Positions 36,112-45,756 of a DNA stretch of 64,000 nucleotides are shown here, piece after piece (positions within the stretch are counted from its first letter, which is position 1; every line of letters starts with the position of its first letter). The DNA is from Clostridium folliculivorans (lineage in GTDB: Bacteria; Bacillota; Clostridia; Clostridiales; Clostridiaceae). The stretch is taken from positions 561,200 to 625,199 of the forward strand of contig NZ_BQXY01000003.1 of the NCBI RefSeq assembly GCF_024341905.1, written 5' to 3'. Both the position numbers and the translations under genes were made by a program. The notes under the pieces were generated by a model, which ran no database searches, was not told the origin of the DNA, and worked only from the letters and a program-made list of their open reading frames with translations.

Positions 36112-37134
36112 TCATTTTGAATTATATTTGTCGTCAATATCAATTAGGTCAAGTATAAATATAAACACCGGTATTCCTATTATAAGTCCCCAAACACCAA
36201 AAAAATGTTCAGAAATGATAAGTATTATAAAGGTATAAAAAACCGGAAGTTCTGTCTTTGATGACATTAGCTTTGGATTTAATACATATCCCTCCAAAGC
36301 ATGAAGTATTGCTATTATGATAAATACATAAATAACCTTAGTTGGTCCACCTGATGCATATGCAGTAAGTGACAGAGGAACTAAGGATATGAACACTCCT
36401 GCAACAGGTATAAGACCTAAAACGAATATCATTATTCCAAGTCCTAATACATCTGGAATTCCTATAAAACTTAAAGCAATGATAGATAATCCTCCGTTTA
36501 TTATTGCAATTAGTATCTGTACTTCTATTACTTTTCCAAAAGATCTAATAAACTTTTGACAAAAATATTCTAGCTCTATATAAAAACTCGAAAGTTTGCT
36601 GTACTTAAATTTCCTTGTGAATTGTATTATTTTATTTTGCTCCAATAAGAAAAATAAACTTAGTATTAGTGAAACAAATATATTAAATCCCCATTTACTT
36701 ATATCTGCAACATATCTTATTAAGGCATCCCCCCATTGATTAACGGAACCGCCTATTTCAAATTTCTTTGTATGTTCAATTATAGAATCTAATACTACAT
36801 TATCATGTGGCGCCATATAAAAGGCAACTGCCTGCTTTACAATCTGCACTACCTGATAAATTATTATCGGCAAATATCTGCTAATACCAAATACAACAAC
36901 CGCTATTAGCAATATGTATAATACAGCTATGGTTATTCTTCTATCTACCTTAACAAACTTACTAATTCTTCTGTTTATAGAACTTTGCATTCTATACATA
37001 AGGTAAGCTAATATAAAGGTAATAAGAAATATGTTTGCAAATTCTCTTAAGAAATATGCTATTACAGATATCACAGCTAAAATAGCTATCCTTTTAAATC
37101 CTCTGTTCTTAAAAAATTCCAAAATAGTTTCCAT
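36112..37134 (-). CDS. AI-2E family transporter
   Basis: The 340-residue integral membrane protein of the TqsA/YdiK family (PF01594) has about eight predicted helices. The characteristic C-terminal region is present: GIMIFVLGLIPVAGVFISLVP, here recognised from its core GLIPVAG, then EGYVLNPKLMSSKTELP and the terminal GLIIGIPVF block. Members export diverse small molecules or exchange ions; AI-2 transport cannot be concluded. Length is typical. Monocistronic. Confidence 0.92.
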   Translation of the reverse strand: METILEFFKNRGFKRIAILAVISVIAYFLREFANIFLITFILAYLMYRMQSSINRRISKFVKVDRRITIAVLYILLIAVVVFGISRYLPIIIYQVVQIVKQAVAFYMAPHDNVVLDSIIEHTKKFEIGGSVNQWGDALIRYVADISKWGFNIFVSLILSLFFLLEQNKIIQFTRKFKYSKLSSFYIELEYFCQKFIRSFGKVIEVQILIAIINGGLSIIALSFIGIPDVLGLGIMIFVLGLIPVAGVFISLVPLSLTAYASGGPTKVIYVFIIIAILHALEGYVLNPKLMSSKTELPVFYTFIILIISEHFFGVWGLIIGIPVFIFILDLIDIDDKYNSK

Positions 37135-37317
37135 TAAGACTCTCCCCAGAATTATTTCTTGCTAAATTTTATAGTTTAATTTTATTTTCTTACAAAAAAT
37201 CTTATATGGCAAGTTTTATTCCTTAATAATTTATTAATTTAAGCTTAATTTTACAATTTATCGTGAATGATTTTTAATTTAGATAAGTAATCTTCGAATT
37301 GGTGTGCTAATCAATAG

Positions 37318-37346
37318 TTGACATTAATCTCTACATACATTACTAT
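37318..37346 (+). promoter_or_regulatory. Sigma-A-type promoter for the nitronate monooxygenase-like gene
   Basis: TTGACA (37318-37323) and TACTAT (37341-37346) are separated by 17 bases, about 60 bases upstream of the ATG. Confidence 0.65.
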
Positions 37347-37407
37347 ACTATAATATAAATACTTTGACTATCAAAATATTTTTTTTATTCGAGAGAGGGA
37401 TATTTTT

Positions 37408-38478
37408 ATGAAACTAAAACCACTGAGAATTGGTGATTTAATTGCAAAGGTTCCAATAATACAGGGCGGAATGGGTGTCGGAGTTTCTTTATCAAACTTA
37501 GCATCTGCTGTAGCATCTTGCGGAGGTATTGGAATAATATCAGCTGCTCAAATAGGTTTTAAAGAACCTGATTTTGAGAAATCTCCACTAGAGGCAAATT
37601 TAAGAGCATTAAAAAATCATATTAAAACCGCTTTAAGTAAGGCTAAAGATGGAATTATAGGTGTAAATATAATGTGTGCTTCAAATAATTACGATGAAAT
37701 CGTAAAGACATCAATTGAAGCTGGAGCACAAATAATAATTTCCGGTGCAGGTCTACCTACACATCTTCCTGAACTTTGTAAAGGTTCTAATGTTAAAATA
37801 GCACCAATTATTTCTTCTGACAAAGCTGCTAATGTAATAATGAAGCTTTGGGATAGAAACTATAAGGTAGCTCCGGATGCTGTAGTTTATGAAGGTCCTG
37901 CAGCTGGAGGTCATCTAGGTTTTAAACTTGATGATTTAAATAACCCCGACTACTCAGTTGAGGATGAATTAACTAAGATATTAAATGTTATTAAGATATA
38001 TGAAGAAAAGTATAACAAATCTATACCTCTTATCGCTGCTGGTGGTATATATACTGGTACAGATATTGCAAAAATATTAGCTTTAGGCGTTAGCGGCGTG
38101 CAGATGGCAACAAGATTTGTAGCTACAGAAGAATGTGATGCACATATAAACTTTAAGATGGCTTATGTAAACTCTACTCTAGAGGATATATCAATAGTTA
38201 AAAGTCCAGTGGGAATGCCTGGTCGTGCTATCACAAATCCTTTTGTTGCAAAAACAAAGGAAGGTAATATAAAGGTTACTAAATGTTATAAGTGTATAAC
38301 AAAATGCAACCCTGCTACTACCCCATATTGTATAACAAAAGCTCTTATCAATGCAGTTGAAGGTAATTTAGAGGATGCTTTGATATTCTGTGGAAGCAAT
38401 GCTCATAGAATAGATAAAATTGTATCCGTTAGGGAATTAATGGATGAACTTGTTACTGAAGCTGAAAGTTATGCTTAA
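37408..38478 (+). CDS. FMN-dependent nitronate monooxygenase / enoyl-ACP reductase-like enzyme
   Basis: The 356-residue TIM-barrel flavoprotein belongs to the 2-nitropropane dioxygenase/FabK superfamily. It shows QGGMGVGVSLSNLASAV at the N-terminus, GAGLPTHLPE, the glycine-rich EGPAAGGHLG and GVQMATRFVATEEC for FMN phosphate binding. The C-terminal segment contains several cysteines (CYKCITKCNP, YCITKALI) that could bind metal or be structural. It is not next to fatty-acid genes, so FabK is less likely. The substrate is unknown. A terminator follows, so it is monocistronic. Confidence 0.88.
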   Translation: MKLKPLRIGDLIAKVPIIQGGMGVGVSLSNLASAVASCGGIGIISAAQIGFKEPDFEKSPLEANLRALKNHIKTALSKAKDGIIGVNIMCASNNYDEIVKTSIEAGAQIIISGAGLPTHLPELCKGSNVKIAPIISSDKAANVIMKLWDRNYKVAPDAVVYEGPAAGGHLGFKLDDLNNPDYSVEDELTKILNVIKIYEEKYNKSIPLIAAGGIYTGTDIAKILALGVSGVQMATRFVATEECDAHINFKMAYVNSTLEDISIVKSPVGMPGRAITNPFVAKTKEGNIKVTKCYKCITKCNPATTPYCITKALINAVEGNLEDALIFCGSNAHRIDKIVSVRELMDELVTEAESYA

Positions 38479-38491
38479 ATTTAGACCTATA

Positions 38492-38526
38492 TAGCTATCT
38501 CAATATGAGATAGCTTACTTTTTTTC
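38492..38526 (+). terminator. Terminator of the nitronate monooxygenase-like gene
   Basis: The perfect stem AGCTATCTC/GAGATAGCT is followed by TACTTTTTTT. Confidence 0.92.
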
Positions 38527-38770
38527 CAAAGTAATATATATACTAAACCTATATTTTTATGATATAATCTTGAATTGTGTGATAAATATTTATATCACCT
38601 ATTTTACATAAAATATTTTATTTTTTAGCGATAAGTAAGTAATTTCAGTTTGCAAAACTACTAGAGATTACTTAACTTTAAATGTTGTAATAACAGGCAC
38701 TACTTATATTATTAATAAGATGCTTTTAAATGTTATAAAAATTGGTCATTAAACAGAAAGGAAAGTGTAA

Positions 38771-40360
38771 ATGATAAACGTTGTTAATGTAGGCTTAAGA
38801 TATGGCGGCCGTAAACTATTTGAGGATGTAACTTTAAAGTTTACTCCTGGAAACTGTTATGGTGTTATAGGAGCAAATGGTGCTGGTAAATCAACATTCC
38901 TTAAAATTTTATCAGGAGAAGTTGAACCAAATACTGGAGAAGTTATAGTTGCACCAAACGTGAGAGTTTCTGTGTTAAAACAGGATCACTATCAATTTGA
39001 TGATTCACAAGTTTTAGAAACTGTAATCAGAGGTAATGAAAGACTTTATGAAATAATGAAGGAGAAAGATGCTCTTTATGCTAAAGAAGACTTTAGTGAT
39101 GAAGATGGTATCAAAGCTTCAGAACTTGAAGGTGAATTTGCTGACATGAATGGTTGGGAAGCAGAATCAGAAGCTTCTTCTTTACTTCAAGGTTTAGGAA
39201 TTGGAACTGATCTTCATTATAGAAATGTTGGAGAACTAACTAGTGGAGACAAGATAAAGGTTTTACTTGCTCAAGCTTTATTTGGTAAGCCTGGCGTACT
39301 AATACTTGACGAACCTACAAACCATCTTGATATAAAATCAATTAACTGGCTTGAAAACTTCTTAGCTGATTTTGAAGGTACAGTAATAGTAGTATCCCAT
39401 GATAGACATTTCTTAAACATGGTATGTACTAATATCTGTGATGTTGACTTTGGAAAGATTAAGCTTTATGTTGGTAACTATGATTTCTGGTATGAATCAA
39501 GCCAATTAGCTCTTGCAATGTCAAAGGATCAAAACAAGAAGAAGGAAGAAAAGATTAAAGATCTTCAAAACTTTATCGCGAGATTTAGTGCTAATGCTTC
39601 AAAATCTAAACAAGCTACTTCAAGAAAGAAGCTTTTAGATAAGATAACATTAGATGATATTCAACCATCAAGCAGAAGATATCCATTTGTTGGCTTCAAA
39701 CCTGAAAGAGAAGTTGGAAATGATGTTCTTACAGTAGATGGAATCACTAAGACTATCGATGGTGTTAAAGTCCTTGATAACGTAAGCTTCATGGTTGGAA
39801 GAGAAGATAAGATAGCTTTCGTTGGAGATGAAATAGCTGTAACTACTTTATTTAAGATTCTTACTGGCGAAATGGAACCAGATAGTGGTAGCTACAAATG
39901 GGGTATAACTACTTCTCAATCATATTTCCCTAAGGATAACACTGAGTACTTCAATAACTGCAACCTTAGTTTAGTTGATTGGTTAAGACAATACTCAGAT
40001 GAAAAATCCGAGAGTTACTTAAGAGGTTTCTTAGGTAGAATGCTTTTCTCTGGAGAAGAAGCTTTAAAAGAAGCTAGTGTACTTTCCGGAGGAGAAAAGG
40101 TTCGTTGTATGTTATCTAGAATGATGCTTAGCTCAGCTAATGTATTAATTCTTGATCAACCAACAAACCATTTAGATCTTGAATCAATAACAGCTGTAAA
40201 TAATGGTCTTATAGACTTTAAGAGCGTACTTCTATTTGCTTGTCATGACCATCAATTCGTTCAAACTATTGCAAACAGAGTTATTGAATTAACTTCTGAA
40301 ACAGTTGTTGATAGAAAATCTACATACGATGAATATCTAGAATTCAAAGGTATGAACTAA
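38771..40360 (+). CDS. ABC-F ATPase (YkpA/YbiT-like) with one degenerate ATP site
   Basis: The 529-residue cytosolic ABC-F protein has two nucleotide-binding domains and no membrane segment. NBD1 has Walker A GANGAGKST (34-42, K40) and Walker B ILDEPTNHLD (E181), but a weak signature LTSGDK (156-161). NBD2 has the intact signature VLSGGEK, but its Walker A is VGDEIAVTT (351-359, one residue short and lacking the lysine) and its Walker B ends DQ (Q463) in place of DE. All three changes fall on the same composite site. ABC-F proteins act at the ribosomal E site as translation factors or antibiotic-protection factors; which applies is unknown. Confidence 0.93.
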   Translation: MINVVNVGLRYGGRKLFEDVTLKFTPGNCYGVIGANGAGKSTFLKILSGEVEPNTGEVIVAPNVRVSVLKQDHYQFDDSQVLETVIRGNERLYEIMKEKDALYAKEDFSDEDGIKASELEGEFADMNGWEAESEASSLLQGLGIGTDLHYRNVGELTSGDKIKVLLAQALFGKPGVLILDEPTNHLDIKSINWLENFLADFEGTVIVVSHDRHFLNMVCTNICDVDFGKIKLYVGNYDFWYESSQLALAMSKDQNKKKEEKIKDLQNFIARFSANASKSKQATSRKKLLDKITLDDIQPSSRRYPFVGFKPEREVGNDVLTVDGITKTIDGVKVLDNVSFMVGREDKIAFVGDEIAVTTLFKILTGEMEPDSGSYKWGITTSQSYFPKDNTEYFNNCNLSLVDWLRQYSDEKSESYLRGFLGRMLFSGEEALKEASVLSGGEKVRCMLSRMMLSSANVLILDQPTNHLDLESITAVNNGLIDFKSVLLFACHDHQFVQTIANRVIELTSETVVDRKSTYDEYLEFKGMN

Positions 40361-40366
40361 TAATTA

Positions 40367-40398
40367 AAAGCTGTAGTCTTAATTGACTACAGCTTTAT
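40367..40398. terminator. Bidirectional terminator between ABC-F and Snf2 genes
   Basis: The 12-bp stem AAAGCTGTAGTC/GACTACAGCTTT sits between convergent genes. Confidence 0.9.
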
Positions 40399-40401
40399 TA
40401 T

Positions 40402-43400
40402 TTAAAATTCTGTTTCATTGAAAAGTTCTTTTATATCATCAATGTTCATAGTACTTATCACCGATGATGCTATAGCCTCTTCTTCCATAACATTATTGAT
40501 TATATCCTTTTTCTTTTCTTGAAGCTTATATATCTTTTCTTCTATAGTTCCTTTAGCTATAAGCTTTATTACCTCAACGCTATTTTCTTGCCCTATTCTA
40601 TGAGCTCTATCTGTGGCTTGATCCTCCACCGCTGGATTCCACCAAGGGTCAAAGTGAATAACCACATCAGCTGAAGTAAGATTAAGCCCTGATCCCCCTG
40701 CCTTTAAAGAAATCAAAAATACAGAGCTGTTACCGCTATTAAAAGAATTTACTAATTGTAGTCTTTCTTCTGACCTTACAGACCCATCTAAGTACATATA
40801 AGATATTCCAGTTTCCTGAAGCTGTTTTCCTATATTCTTAAGTGCCGATGTAAACTGAGAAAATAATAAAATCCTATGACCTTCTTGGATACAACTTTCT
40901 ATAAGTTCATAAAGGGTATCAAGCTTACTGCTTCCCCCTGTATAATCATTAATAAAGGTCGATGGGTCACAGCACAATTGCCTAAGTCTTGTAAGTGCCG
41001 ATAATATCTGAATCTTACTCTTATTTACCCCATTTTTCTCTATATTAGATTCAATCTCGTTTTTAAATGTCCTCACATAAGTAGCATATAATTTTCTTTG
41101 CTCCTTGTTTAGTTCCACTGCTACCTTTCTCTCAATCTTAGGTGGCAATTCACTAAGCACATCCTTTTTCTTACGTCTTAAAATAAACGGAGTAACTTTA
41201 GCTAAAAGCTCACTTAATGCAGTTTTATCATCATCCTTAATTATAGGAATCTCATATTTCTTTTTAAAAGAATTTGAAGAAAAAAGAAATCCTGGCATTA
41301 TAAAATCAAATATAGACCAAAGTTCCATAAGCGAATTTTCAATTGGTGTTCCTGTTAAGGCAAATCTATTTTCTGCCCTCAATTCTTTTACACTTCTTGA
41401 ATTTTGAGAAACACTGTTCTTGATATTCTGAGCTTCATCAATTATAGCTATGTTAAAGGCATGTCTTTTCAACTCTTCTATATCTATTCTAACAATAGGG
41501 TATGTGGTTAATATAACATCAACATTCTTAAACTCATCTTCAAGCTTACTTCTATTAGCTTTACTGCCATAATAAATTAAAATATTTAATGAAGGAGCAA
41601 ATCTCTCTAGTTCTTCTTTCCAATTGTATAAAAGAGATGTTGGGCATATCACAATGGAAGGATTAGTTTTTTGGTCCTCTTTTTCTGATAGAAGCAAGGA
41701 AATTGTTTGGAGAGTCTTACCTAAGCCCATTTCATCTGCCAATATTCCTCCGAAGCCATATTTTTTTAATGTCTTGAGCCACTTATAACCATCGATTTGG
41801 TAATTTCTCATCTGACAATTCAGTTGTTGCGGTATGCTTATTTCCTTCTTGTTTATCCCCTCAAAAGAATCAATCAATTTTGAAAAGCTGTCATCCCTCT
41901 TAACAATATCACCATTAAGATATTTATTTATTTTATCATTAAGATATAAAGCATTATATTTATCAAGATCAACTTTGTCATTTAAAAGACTGCTTTCTTT
42001 AATATTTAATGATTCCAAAACTTTGTTAAAGTTCAGTAATGTAGGGTCATCAAGCATAATAAACCCTTTGTCAGATGCTTTATAATATTTTTTACCACTT
42101 CTTAAAGCTTTGATAGTGCCAACAAGTTCTTCACTTGTTAATTCATCTATATTAAACGAAAACTCAAGCAAATCCTCATCGTTAATTCTTGTACTAGCAT
42201 TCAATGTAAGTTTTTTTATAACCTTAAACTTTTTAAAAGCCTCAGAATAATATATTTCTCCAAACGCAGATAATTTTTCTAATCCGTCATTTTGAAGCTC
42301 AATTATTTTTTCTTCATCGCTTATAATAAAATTATCTTTATTCTTTATAAATCCCATTGATATTAATAGGTTTTTAACCTCTTCTTCTTTATCTATATCC
42401 CTTATAACTGATACATCTTTAGGCACGTATTTTTCTGAAACAGCATCTATTTCAACAATCTTATAGTCAAACTTGACCTTCAATCCCACATGCTTTCCTA
42501 CTTTATCAAAATAGAATTTACAGGTTAGTGAAGCCCCTGACTCTTCTAATTTCTTTTTTAAAGTTTCAGGTAACTCTATATTAGAAATCGTATTTAACAC
42601 CGGCAATATCTTTCCTATGAATAGCCCTTTTTCCCTATTTGGTATTAAGAGTTCGTTGTTTTCACTACCTATAAAGAATGTACAAATGGCCTTTAACTTA
42701 TTTACATTTCTCTTATCACATCTATAAATCTTTTTATCATAAAACATATATTCATAGTCATTTGTTACAGGAATCGGCAAATCAATCTTAGGTTTAACCC
42801 GCATTACCACTAACTCTTCTTCAATCTTTGTTTCAAACTTCAATTCATCTGTACATATCCTGCAGTTCTCATATTTATCTGAATCAATTACTATAGTTAT
42901 GCTTTTTTCCTTACAATGTTCCAGTACTCTTTTTAAACTTGAATCCACTAACTTTATATATTTCCCCTGAAACAACATATTAGGAGCTCCTTTTTCTGAT
43001 GCAATTTCTCCAATTGAAAGCAAATCTTGAAGAAAACAAATTAAATTATTATCAGGAACCTCAAAATATTGCTCGTTAAGGTCTAGTATAAAGCCCTTGC
43101 CAAACTCTAAAATACAATCTTCTTTCTTAATATCTAAAAGAAATCTTTCAAGATCTCTGACCGAATATAATTTATCAGTTCCAACCTTTAAATCAAGCAA
43201 AGTAACTTCTTTATTAAGCGTTAAAATAACATCTAACTTCACTGGTTCCTTCTGCTTTTTTGCAGTAACTAAGTTATCATATAGCTTTACCATTTGTTCT
43301 ACTATACTAACTTTCTTTACTTCTTTCTTAGCTAGCTTATTTAAATAATGAAGATACCCTGCTGCTATATGACTACATACCTTTCCATCTTTAAGGTAGT

Positions 43401-43641
43401 TTGCGCAGGTACACTTCCCCTCCATAAGCTTATTTTTAAAGTCTATTTGAAAATTCACTAAATACTGATCAAAATACTCTGATGCAACATAACATCTTAT
43501 GCTTCTTGATAAATCTTCTTCTAAGTCTTGAATCTCAAAATCAAAAACATACTCTCCTGTATAATAAGTTTCCCCTTTTTTCAATATATGAGGTTTACAC
43601 AACTCACTTAAGTTTCCATATCTAAAATTCAAAGAATTCAC
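40402..43641 (-). CDS. SWIM zinc-finger Snf2/Rad54-family helicase
   Basis: The 1079-residue SF2 ATPase has an N-terminal SWIM zinc finger (CTC-x9-C-x-H: C77, C79, C89, H91) and a long middle region resembling the bacterial SNF2-associated domain. The helicase core has DEMGLGKT near residue 634, DEAQ near 736, TGTPIENS, and C-terminal motifs SLKAGGSGLNLT and DRAHRIGQ. Such proteins translocate on DNA or remodel nucleoprotein; in bacteria they include RapA-like and defence-associated members. No nuclease or methylase gene accompanies it, so a housekeeping or repair role is more likely. Monocistronic. Confidence 0.93.
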   Translation of the reverse strand: MNSLNFRYGNLSELCKPHILKKGETYYTGEYVFDFEIQDLEEDLSRSIRCYVASEYFDQYLVNFQIDFKNKLMEGKCTCANYLKDGKVCSHIAAGYLHYLNKLAKKEVKKVSIVEQMVKLYDNLVTAKKQKEPVKLDVILTLNKEVTLLDLKVGTDKLYSVRDLERFLLDIKKEDCILEFGKGFILDLNEQYFEVPDNNLICFLQDLLSIGEIASEKGAPNMLFQGKYIKLVDSSLKRVLEHCKEKSITIVIDSDKYENCRICTDELKFETKIEEELVVMRVKPKIDLPIPVTNDYEYMFYDKKIYRCDKRNVNKLKAICTFFIGSENNELLIPNREKGLFIGKILPVLNTISNIELPETLKKKLEESGASLTCKFYFDKVGKHVGLKVKFDYKIVEIDAVSEKYVPKDVSVIRDIDKEEEVKNLLISMGFIKNKDNFIISDEEKIIELQNDGLEKLSAFGEIYYSEAFKKFKVIKKLTLNASTRINDEDLLEFSFNIDELTSEELVGTIKALRSGKKYYKASDKGFIMLDDPTLLNFNKVLESLNIKESSLLNDKVDLDKYNALYLNDKINKYLNGDIVKRDDSFSKLIDSFEGINKKEISIPQQLNCQMRNYQIDGYKWLKTLKKYGFGGILADEMGLGKTLQTISLLLSEKEDQKTNPSIVICPTSLLYNWKEELERFAPSLNILIYYGSKANRSKLEDEFKNVDVILTTYPIVRIDIEELKRHAFNIAIIDEAQNIKNSVSQNSRSVKELRAENRFALTGTPIENSLMELWSIFDFIMPGFLFSSNSFKKKYEIPIIKDDDKTALSELLAKVTPFILRRKKKDVLSELPPKIERKVAVELNKEQRKLYATYVRTFKNEIESNIEKNGVNKSKIQILSALTRLRQLCCDPSTFINDYTGGSSKLDTLYELIESCIQEGHRILLFSQFTSALKNIGKQLQETGISYMYLDGSVRSEERLQLVNSFNSGNSSVFLISLKAGGSGLNLTSADVVIHFDPWWNPAVEDQATDRAHRIGQENSVEVIKLIAKGTIEEKIYKLQEKKKDIINNVMEEEAIASSVISTMNIDDIKELFNETEF

Positions 43642-43734
43642 CTCCTAAAATGGATGAACAATTAAACAAATATACTATTTATAAATCATTACCTTAAAAC
43701 TTTGTTTTAATCTCTCTTTATAATTATAAATAGT

Positions 43735-43761
43735 AATAAGGTTAGAAAGTCTAACCTTATT
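43735..43761. terminator. Palindrome upstream of the Snf2 gene and downstream of no gene
   Basis: AATAAGGTTAGA/TCTAACCTTATT is a perfect 12-bp inverted repeat with a 3-base loop, about 95 bases upstream of the Snf2 start. Its position suggests an operator or a terminator for weak readthrough. Confidence 0.45.
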
Positions 43762-43851
43762 ATTATATCATTGTTTTCACTATCTTGTTAAATGATTTTG
43801 AGACAATACAAATTAAATTTTCTACTTCCTTACAGCAAAAAATCCTACATA

Positions 43852-44457
43852 CTAATTCTCCTTTTCACCACGCCATAATGCTGAAAATACGAAATTAAAT
43901 ACTATAGCACCTGCTAATGCACAAATCATATCCCATTGTGCATCCCATATATCTCCTTGCATACCTAAGAAAGCATCGGCCTCTCCACCAACAATAAAGG
44001 TAATAGCAAATTCTATAATCTCATAAAACGCACTTACAGCAAGACACATGCATATTGAAATTATAATAAGCCAAACTTTTCCCTTTACTATTCTAAACTT
44101 CCATAATATTTCTCTGATTATTAAAGCAGCTGTTGCTCCTTGAACAAAATGCCCAACTCTATCATAATGATTTCTACTTAAGTTAAAGATTTTCTGGATC
44201 CATGAAAAAAGAGGAACTTCGGTATAACTGTAATGTCCTCCAATAAGCATTACACATGAAGCAATGAGTATAAGCATATATGTAAGATTAGAAAACTTAA
44301 ATTTCTTATAGGTTAATATTAGCACAGGAATCCCTATGATTAATGGAGCTGCTTCCAGAATCCAAATCAAGTAGCTTTTAGGTTTAACAAGTGACCATAT
44401 AAAAATACATATTAGAAATATTAAACCTATATAATGTTTTTTATCTTTAGTTATCAT
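43852..44457 (-). CDS. DUF2238 (YjdF-like) integral membrane protein
   Basis: The 201-residue membrane protein has about six predicted helices. It carries the conserved YDRVGHFVQGATAALIIRE segment (core DRVGHF-x-QG) and the later AFYEIIEF, LGMQGDIWDAQWDM motifs characteristic of DUF2238. Function unknown in all members; acidic and histidine residues in membrane segments suggest metal or small-ligand handling. Monocistronic, preceded by a divergent hydroxyacid dehydrogenase gene. Confidence 0.9.
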   Translation of the reverse strand: MITKDKKHYIGLIFLICIFIWSLVKPKSYLIWILEAAPLIIGIPVLILTYKKFKFSNLTYMLILIASCVMLIGGHYSYTEVPLFSWIQKIFNLSRNHYDRVGHFVQGATAALIIREILWKFRIVKGKVWLIIISICMCLAVSAFYEIIEFAITFIVGGEADAFLGMQGDIWDAQWDMICALAGAIVFNFVFSALWRGEKEN

Positions 44458-44741
44458 AAAAACACTCTCTCCTTGCCCACCGTATATTTACACATATACG
44501 TATCAGATATTAGCATCGTTTTTTGATCTTTACCTCATTATTATTTACAAGTTATTATAAATAAACTATACTCTATTTTTATATTTTAAAATTAAGTTTG
44601 ATATCTTTTGCAATTTTTTAAGCTTAAATATATTGAATTAAAAAGCATCTTAAGCAAATCTTATTTAAACTTATCATTTAATTAGAAGACTGATTATCAT
44701 ATAATATTAATTAAAAGTCTATAGATTATGGAGGAGATATA

Positions 44742-45695
44742 ATGAAGCTTATTATTCTTGATGCTAAAACTCTAGGAGATGATATAGATCTAAGTGTTTT
44801 ACATTCCTTTGGCGATTTAACAACTTACGAAACAACTAAACCTGAACAAGTTGTAGACAGAATAAAGAACGCTGAAGTTATTATTACAAATAAAGTTATA
44901 TTAAATGAGGCCAATCTATCTAAATGTCCAAACTTAAAGCTAATATGTCTTACTGCAACTGGTACAAACAATGTAGATTTAAACTATGCAAATAGCAATA
45001 ACATTGCAGTTACCAACGTAGCAGGTTACTCTACAAACAGTGTTGTTCAACATACCTTTGCTTCACTGCTATACCTTCTAGAGAGCCTTAAATATTATGA
45101 TGACTACGTTAAAACAGGTGAATACTCTAACAGTGAAACTTTTACACATATTAATAAACACTTTTGGGAGTTAAAAGGCAAAACCTTCGGCATAATTGGT
45201 CTTGGTGAAATTGGTAGAGGAGTAGCTACTGTTGCTTCAGCCTTTAGATGTGAGGTTGTATACTACTCAACTTCAGGTAAAAATTCCAACAGTGATTACA
45301 AAAGAGTGGATCTCGCTGAATTGCTTTCAAAAAGTGATGTTGTGTCTGTCCATTGCCCATTAAATGAGAATACTAAAAATCTTATTGATTATAAAGAGCT
45401 TACTCAAATGAAAAAAACAGCGATGTTATTAAATATGGGACGTGGTGGGATAATTAATGAAGCTGCTTTAGCAAAAGCATTAGATGAAAACCTAATCTTA
45501 GGCGCTGGTTTAGATGTTATTTCCAAGGAACCTATCGATAAATCAAACCCTTTACTAAATGTGGTAAATTCAGATAAACTTTTTATAACACCTCATATTG
45601 CATGGGCAAGCATAGAGGCAAGACAGAATTTAATCATAGAGGTTTATAAAAATATAAGAGCTTATCTTAAAAATGAAAAAAGAAATAGAGTATAG
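44742..45695 (+). CDS. D-isomer-specific 2-hydroxyacid dehydrogenase
   Basis: The 317-residue NAD-dependent enzyme has the Rossmann motif GLGEIG (153-158) and catalytic Arg234 (NMGRGG), Glu263 (SKEPID) and His285 (TPHIAWAS). Closest by pattern to glycerate/hydroxypyruvate or D-lactate-type dehydrogenases; the substrate is not decidable from sequence. GGAGG precedes the start. It ends in a hairpin shared with the convergent PhzF gene. Confidence 0.92.
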   Translation: MKLIILDAKTLGDDIDLSVLHSFGDLTTYETTKPEQVVDRIKNAEVIITNKVILNEANLSKCPNLKLICLTATGTNNVDLNYANSNNIAVTNVAGYSTNSVVQHTFASLLYLLESLKYYDDYVKTGEYSNSETFTHINKHFWELKGKTFGIIGLGEIGRGVATVASAFRCEVVYYSTSGKNSNSDYKRVDLAELLSKSDVVSVHCPLNENTKNLIDYKELTQMKKTAMLLNMGRGGIINEAALAKALDENLILGAGLDVISKEPIDKSNPLLNVVNSDKLFITPHIAWASIEARQNLIIEVYKNIRAYLKNEKRNRV

Positions 45696-45718
45696 TTTTA
45701 CCTATACTCTTAAATGTA

Positions 45719-45756
45719 TAAATCACTTTATATTTTTATTGTAAAGTGATTTATAT
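45719..45756. terminator. Bidirectional terminator between hydroxyacid dehydrogenase and PhzF genes
   Basis: ATAAATCACTTTA and TAAAGTGATTTAT pair across a T-rich loop. The PhzF stop codon lies inside the right arm. Confidence 0.85.

Noticed and set aside
40402..43641. Snf2 helicase as part of a defence island
   Set aside because: Immediate neighbours are an ABC-F factor and a DUF2238 membrane protein; no methylase, nuclease or DISARM/other defence gene adjoins it.
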